The translations under genes were made by a program, and so were the position numbers. A stretch of DNA of 64,000 nt from Myxococcales bacterium (GTDB lineage Bacteria; Myxococcota_A; Polyangia; Palsa-1104; JAEUJZ01): positions 310,001 through 374,000 of the forward strand of contig JAEUKA010000036.1 in assembly GCA_016794465.1 (NCBI GenBank). The letters run 5' to 3'. The notes under the pieces were generated by a model that was not told the DNA's origin, did not search any database, and saw nothing but the letters and a program-made list of their open reading frames with translations. The first letter of the stretch is position 1. Every line of letters starts with the position of its first letter. This document shows, piece after piece, positions 60,972 to 64,000 of the stretch.

Positions 60972-62801
60972 ATGGCAGACGGGCCCATGTCACCTATCGC
61001 TCGCTTCCTGTCCCGTCATCGCCTTTTTTGGACTCGTCGGCTGGCCCCGCTGGCGCTGGGTTCCCTGCTGCTGACTCAGACCGCCGTGGCGCAGCCTGCC
61101 GATCTGGTGATCCAGCGCGCGCAGGTGCTGACCATGGACGCCGCCAAGCCCACTGCCAGCGCCGTCGCGATTCGCGATCACCGCATCGTCTACGTCGGCG
61201 ATGATGCCGGGCTGACCGCGCTCATGGGGCCGCACACCCGGGTGATTGCAGCGCCTGGTGAGATCTCGGTGCTGCCCGGGCTGACCGATGCCCACGCTCA
61301 CCTTGTTGGGCTTGGAATGTCGCTGCAAGCGCTCGATCTACGGGGCCTGGACTCAGCGGCAGCGATTGCGAAGGCAGTGACGCAGGTCGCGCAGGCCCAC
61401 CCCGCTGACAAAGGCTGGATTCTGGGCCGAGGCTGGGATCAAAACCGCTTCCAGCCCCCGCGCTTTCCCGACCGTGCTGCCCTGCGAGCGCTTGACGAAG
61501 CATCAGCGGGACATCCGGTCTGGCTGCGACGAATCGATGGCCACGCGGGCTGGGCAAGCAGCACGGCGCTGTCGCAAGCGGGCATCCATCGCAAGACCGC
61601 CGAGGTCGCTGGGGGCCGCATCCTCCGTGATGAGAGCGGCGAGCCGACCGGCGTCCTCATCGACAACGCCATGGATCTGGTGGAGCGGGTCCTGCCGCAG
61701 CCAACCGGGCCCGAGCTAGAGTCGGCGATCCTGCGCGGCAGCGGCTACGTGGTCGCGCGCGGGCTGACGGCGGTCCACGAGATGGGGCTGGGTGCTGAAG
61801 AGATCGGTGCGTACCGGCGACTCGCTGAGCAAGGCCGGCTGCCGCTGCGGATCTTCGGATATCTGACGGACCCGATCCCCGCCCAGCTCCAGCAGCTGCC
61901 GCACTCGCAGGCGTATCGTGCCGAGCTGGACCGCCTGTCGCAGCGCCTCGGTCCGCCCGAGCACACCGGCCACTTCACACTGCGCGGCATCAAGCTGTTT
62001 ATGGACGGTGCCCTGGGCTCACGCGGGGCCGCCCTGGAACAGCCGTACAGTGACGAGCCGTCTCACAACGGGCTGCTCCTGACCTCGGTGGATCACGTCG
62101 AGATGATGGCGCGCTGGGCACTCGTCCATGGCTATCAGATCGCCACCCATGCCATCGGCGATCGCGCGGTCAACTTGGTCCTGACGGCCTATCAGCGAGC
62201 CGGGGTCCGGGCCGAGCGCAACGCCCGCTTCCGCATCGAGCACGTCCAGGTCGTCAGCGAGTCGGTCGTGGCGCAGCGTCGCTTCCAAGAGTTGGGCGTG
62301 ATTGCCTCGATGCAGCCGCAGCACGCGGTAAGTGATGCTCCGTGGGCCGGTCAGCGACTTGGGCCACACCGCTTGCAGCTGGCCTATGACCTGCGGGGGC
62401 TGCTCGACTCGGGGGCGCGGCTGTGTGGCGGGTCTGACTTTCCGGTCGAGGAAGCCGATCCTCGGCTCGGGCTCCATGCAGCGCTGTGGCGAGGCAAGAC
62501 CCAGCCCAAGCCACCGGCTGACGCGCTGACAGTCGGCGAGTCGGTACGCCTGTTCTCGAGCGATGCCGCGTATGCCGCGTTTGCCGATGACAAGCTCGGG
62601 CGCATTGCCGTGGGTATGCTCGCCGATCTGACCGTCCTCGAAGGCAAGCTGACCCTGGATGACAAGGAGCTGCCACCCACCGATCTGCCGCGCCGCAAGG
62701 TCCTTTTGACGATCGTCGATGGCAGCGTGGTCTACGATGGCCTGGGACAGACCCAAGCGACCCGCCCACGCCGTCGCGGGCGAGCAGTGCCGCACCGCTA
62801 A
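60972..62801 (+). CDS. Exported YtcJ-like amidohydrolase
   Basis: The 609-residue protein has a signal peptide (cleavage near 40, TQTAVAQPADLV). It has the amidohydrolase metal motif TDAHAHLVG near 105, and YtcJ/DUF1446-like segments GWILGRGWDQNRF near 148, KLFMDGALGSRGAALE near 337, THAIGDRAVN near 394 and RIEHVQVVS near 420, and GGSDFPVEEADPRLGL near 488. The family has a TIM-barrel hydrolase that cleaves C-N bonds in amides or cyclic ureas. It is probably periplasmic. Substrate unknown. It lies 28 bp after the aspartic-protease-like gene. Confidence 0.9.
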   Translation: MADGPMSPIARFLSRHRLFWTRRLAPLALGSLLLTQTAVAQPADLVIQRAQVLTMDAAKPTASAVAIRDHRIVYVGDDAGLTALMGPHTRVIAAPGEISVLPGLTDAHAHLVGLGMSLQALDLRGLDSAAAIAKAVTQVAQAHPADKGWILGRGWDQNRFQPPRFPDRAALRALDEASAGHPVWLRRIDGHAGWASSTALSQAGIHRKTAEVAGGRILRDESGEPTGVLIDNAMDLVERVLPQPTGPELESAILRGSGYVVARGLTAVHEMGLGAEEIGAYRRLAEQGRLPLRIFGYLTDPIPAQLQQLPHSQAYRAELDRLSQRLGPPEHTGHFTLRGIKLFMDGALGSRGAALEQPYSDEPSHNGLLLTSVDHVEMMARWALVHGYQIATHAIGDRAVNLVLTAYQRAGVRAERNARFRIEHVQVVSESVVAQRRFQELGVIASMQPQHAVSDAPWAGQRLGPHRLQLAYDLRGLLDSGARLCGGSDFPVEEADPRLGLHAALWRGKTQPKPPADALTVGESVRLFSSDAAYAAFADDKLGRIAVGMLADLTVLEGKLTLDDKELPPTDLPRRKVLLTIVDGSVVYDGLGQTQATRPRRRGRAVPHR

Positions 62802-62837
62802 GCCAGGCTGCGATCCCAACCGGCTGGCCCCCGCGAT

Positions 62838-63746
62838 ATGATGTGGGCTATGTCTGCAAGTCTTGTGATCGCCTCCGAGGAGGGGCTGACCCTCACGCTG
62901 CGCCTGGGCAGCCAGCCGGTGACCGTGGGCCGGGCCAAGGACAACACCCTGCGCAGCGAAGACCGACGGATGTCGCGCCACCATGTGGTGTTTCGGCGCC
63001 GCGACGACAGCACCTATGAAGTGGTGGATGTCGGCTCCAGCTACGGGACGCTGCTCAATGGACGGAAGATCAAGCAGGAGACGCTGAAGCCGCACGACCA
63101 AGTGCGCTGTGGTGGGCTACAGATCCAGCTGGTCGAGCGGCCAAGCGACGACGAGTCTGCCGATCTGTCGATGATGTCCTCGACCACCGAGGCGCTCAAG
63201 CAGTCGCGCGCGCAGATCAAGCAGCTGATCGAAGAGCAGGCGCTGCTCCGTCGCGAGGTCGGGATTGCCCAAGAGGCCGAGGACCGCGCCAAGCGCCTGC
63301 GGGATGAAGCCCAGGACGAGATCGAGCGGCTCCACGACGTGATCGCGGACCTGGGCCAGGCCAAAGAGACGCTCAGCGCCAGGGTCGAGGAGCTGGGCCG
63401 CGAGCTACGGGCGCAGCTGTCGACCAAGAGCGATGCCCGCACGGACGAGCTAACCCGCCAGCTGGCTGAGTCGCAGAAGCTCATCGACAAGCAAAAGGCG
63501 CGCATCGCCGAGCTGGAGGAAAAGGACGCAGGCCGCAGCTCCACCGAGGGTCCGCTGCGCAAAGAGCTCGAGCGGCTGACCGAGATCCTCAAGAAGCGTG
63601 ACCAGCGCGAGCTAGAGCTGCAAGCGGCGGTCAAGCCGGCGATCCTGCGCATTGCCGAGCTGACCCGCGAGCTCGAAGCCACCCGCCACGAGCTGGCCCA
63701 TGCCCAAGCCGACCTAGACGACCTGAAGCGCGGCACCCGCCGGTAA
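62838..63746 (+). CDS. FHA domain protein with long coiled coil
   Basis: The frame starts at ATG 62838 (MMWAMSAS) with a second ATG at 62850 that is equally plausible; no strong site is seen for either. The N-terminal FHA domain (VTVGRAKDNTL near 27, MSRHHVVF near 45, DVGSSYGTLLNGRKI near 64) is followed by a ~190-residue coiled coil of Glu/Lys/Leu heptads. It would read a phosphorylated partner and dimerise. No enzymatic domain. It is the third FHA protein of the window. Confidence 0.85.
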   Translation: MMWAMSASLVIASEEGLTLTLRLGSQPVTVGRAKDNTLRSEDRRMSRHHVVFRRRDDSTYEVVDVGSSYGTLLNGRKIKQETLKPHDQVRCGGLQIQLVERPSDDESADLSMMSSTTEALKQSRAQIKQLIEEQALLRREVGIAQEAEDRAKRLRDEAQDEIERLHDVIADLGQAKETLSARVEELGRELRAQLSTKSDARTDELTRQLAESQKLIDKQKARIAELEEKDAGRSSTEGPLRKELERLTEILKKRDQRELELQAAVKPAILRIAELTRELEATRHELAHAQADLDDLKRGTRR

Positions 63747-63941
63747 GCCAGTCCGCCCCGCCCACATCGGCATCTTCAACAGCCAGTCCGCCCCAAACGG
63801 CAGGGCCTGGGCTGCTGCAGGCCACCCATTCAATCGTCTACAACCCCAGGCGCTGTATCCGATTGGTTTGAACCATTCGCACCCACCCCCCACCGCTGTA
63901 TCCGATTGGTTTGGCGGGTGGAAGTCGGCGGGTCACTGGCG
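63747..63941. other. Intergenic region with a 20-bp direct repeat
   Basis: Between the FHA coiled-coil gene and a probable minus-strand gene end, 195 bp hold two exact copies of CGCTGTATCCGATTGGTTTG (63851-63870 and 63894-63913), 43 bp apart start to start. The 13-mer GCCAGTCCGCCCC also occurs twice near 63750 and 63782. No hairpin terminator is seen. Confidence 0.6.
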
Positions 63942-64000
63942 CTAGACGTACGGGAGGGGGCGCTCGGGACGCTGCGCTAGCCAGTCGGGGACGGTGAGGT
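63942..64000 (-). CDS. Possible C-terminal end of a gene running off the window
   Basis: On the minus strand the last 59 bases read LTVPDWLAQRPERPLPYV followed by a TAG stop. The composition is like a real protein end rather than intergenic sequence, but too little is visible to name a family or to exclude chance. Confidence 0.3.
   Translation of the reverse strand, partial: LTVPDWLAQRPERPLPYV

Overview
The window is a gene-dense, GC-rich chromosomal segment with no rRNA, tRNA, CRISPR array, prophage or insertion sequence that I could recognise. Its content points to a member of the Myxococcota, most likely on the Polyangia side. It has a CarD/CdnL regulator, two sigma-54 activators of which one is an orphan response regulator, three FHA proteins including one with a DUF4388/PATAN domain, a PilZ-STAS protein, an S55 (SpoIVB-type) peptidase, and many secreted lipoproteins: Kelch, M4 protease, alpha/beta-hydrolase, and a cysteine-rich protein with the C-PC-T-x-GE pattern. 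The taxon is inferred from content and is not proven.

Layout. 1-4.2 kb: the end of pntA, pntB, a di-iron ferritin-like protein and a DUF3089 lipoprotein. 4.2-7.7 kb (minus): two secreted proteins, one TonB-like, then a sulfur-uptake operon (TauE/SafE-YeeE-DUF6691) with a compact palindrome cluster upstream. 8.0-12.7 kb: rplC standing alone, then rlmE, fmt, a polytopic glycosyltransferase-like protein and a polysaccharide-export ATPase. 12.7-18.1 kb: xerD, two zinc-free MDR reductases, a GGQ release-factor-like protein, rbfA and a sigma-54 activator. 18.2-22.5 kb: a large lipoprotein with a terminator, then a decayed accessory patch with hairpins, 32-bp repeats, a collapsed toxin/immunity cassette and a 13-unit 22/23-bp tandem array. 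22.5-28.8 kb: a Cys-rich lipoprotein, a histone-H1-like/vWA fusion, pbpC, and an NtrC-type regulator whose end overlaps pbpC.

28.8-32.4 kb (minus): clpB-cbpA chaperone operon. 32.5-38.1 kb: rlmI-like and rluD-like RNA modification enzymes, a group-2-like sigma-70 factor and a probable pseudokinase with an FHA domain. 38.1-42.2 kb (minus): Kelch lipoprotein, carD/cdnL, and an esterase-fold lipoprotein lacking the nucleophile serine. 42.4-51.2 kb: S55 peptidase plus a beta-propeller partner, FHA-DUF4388, PilZ-STAS-zinc-ribbon, and an unrecognised 821-residue protein. 51.2-57.1 kb: M4 protease, a second hydrolase lipoprotein, a curA-like reductase, an SDR and a tiny Cys-rich protein. 57.1-64 kb: DUF1844 and poly-Asp proteins (minus), then an aminotransferase, a secreted aspartic-protease-like lipoprotein, a YtcJ-type amidohydrolase and an FHA coiled-coil protein.

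The most unusual items are the 22/23-bp array between divergent genes, the H1-tail/vWA fusion, the collapsed toxin cassette with its duplicated CPCC immunity gene, the apparently bilobal aspartic-protease-like lipoprotein, and the group of signalling pseudoenzymes.
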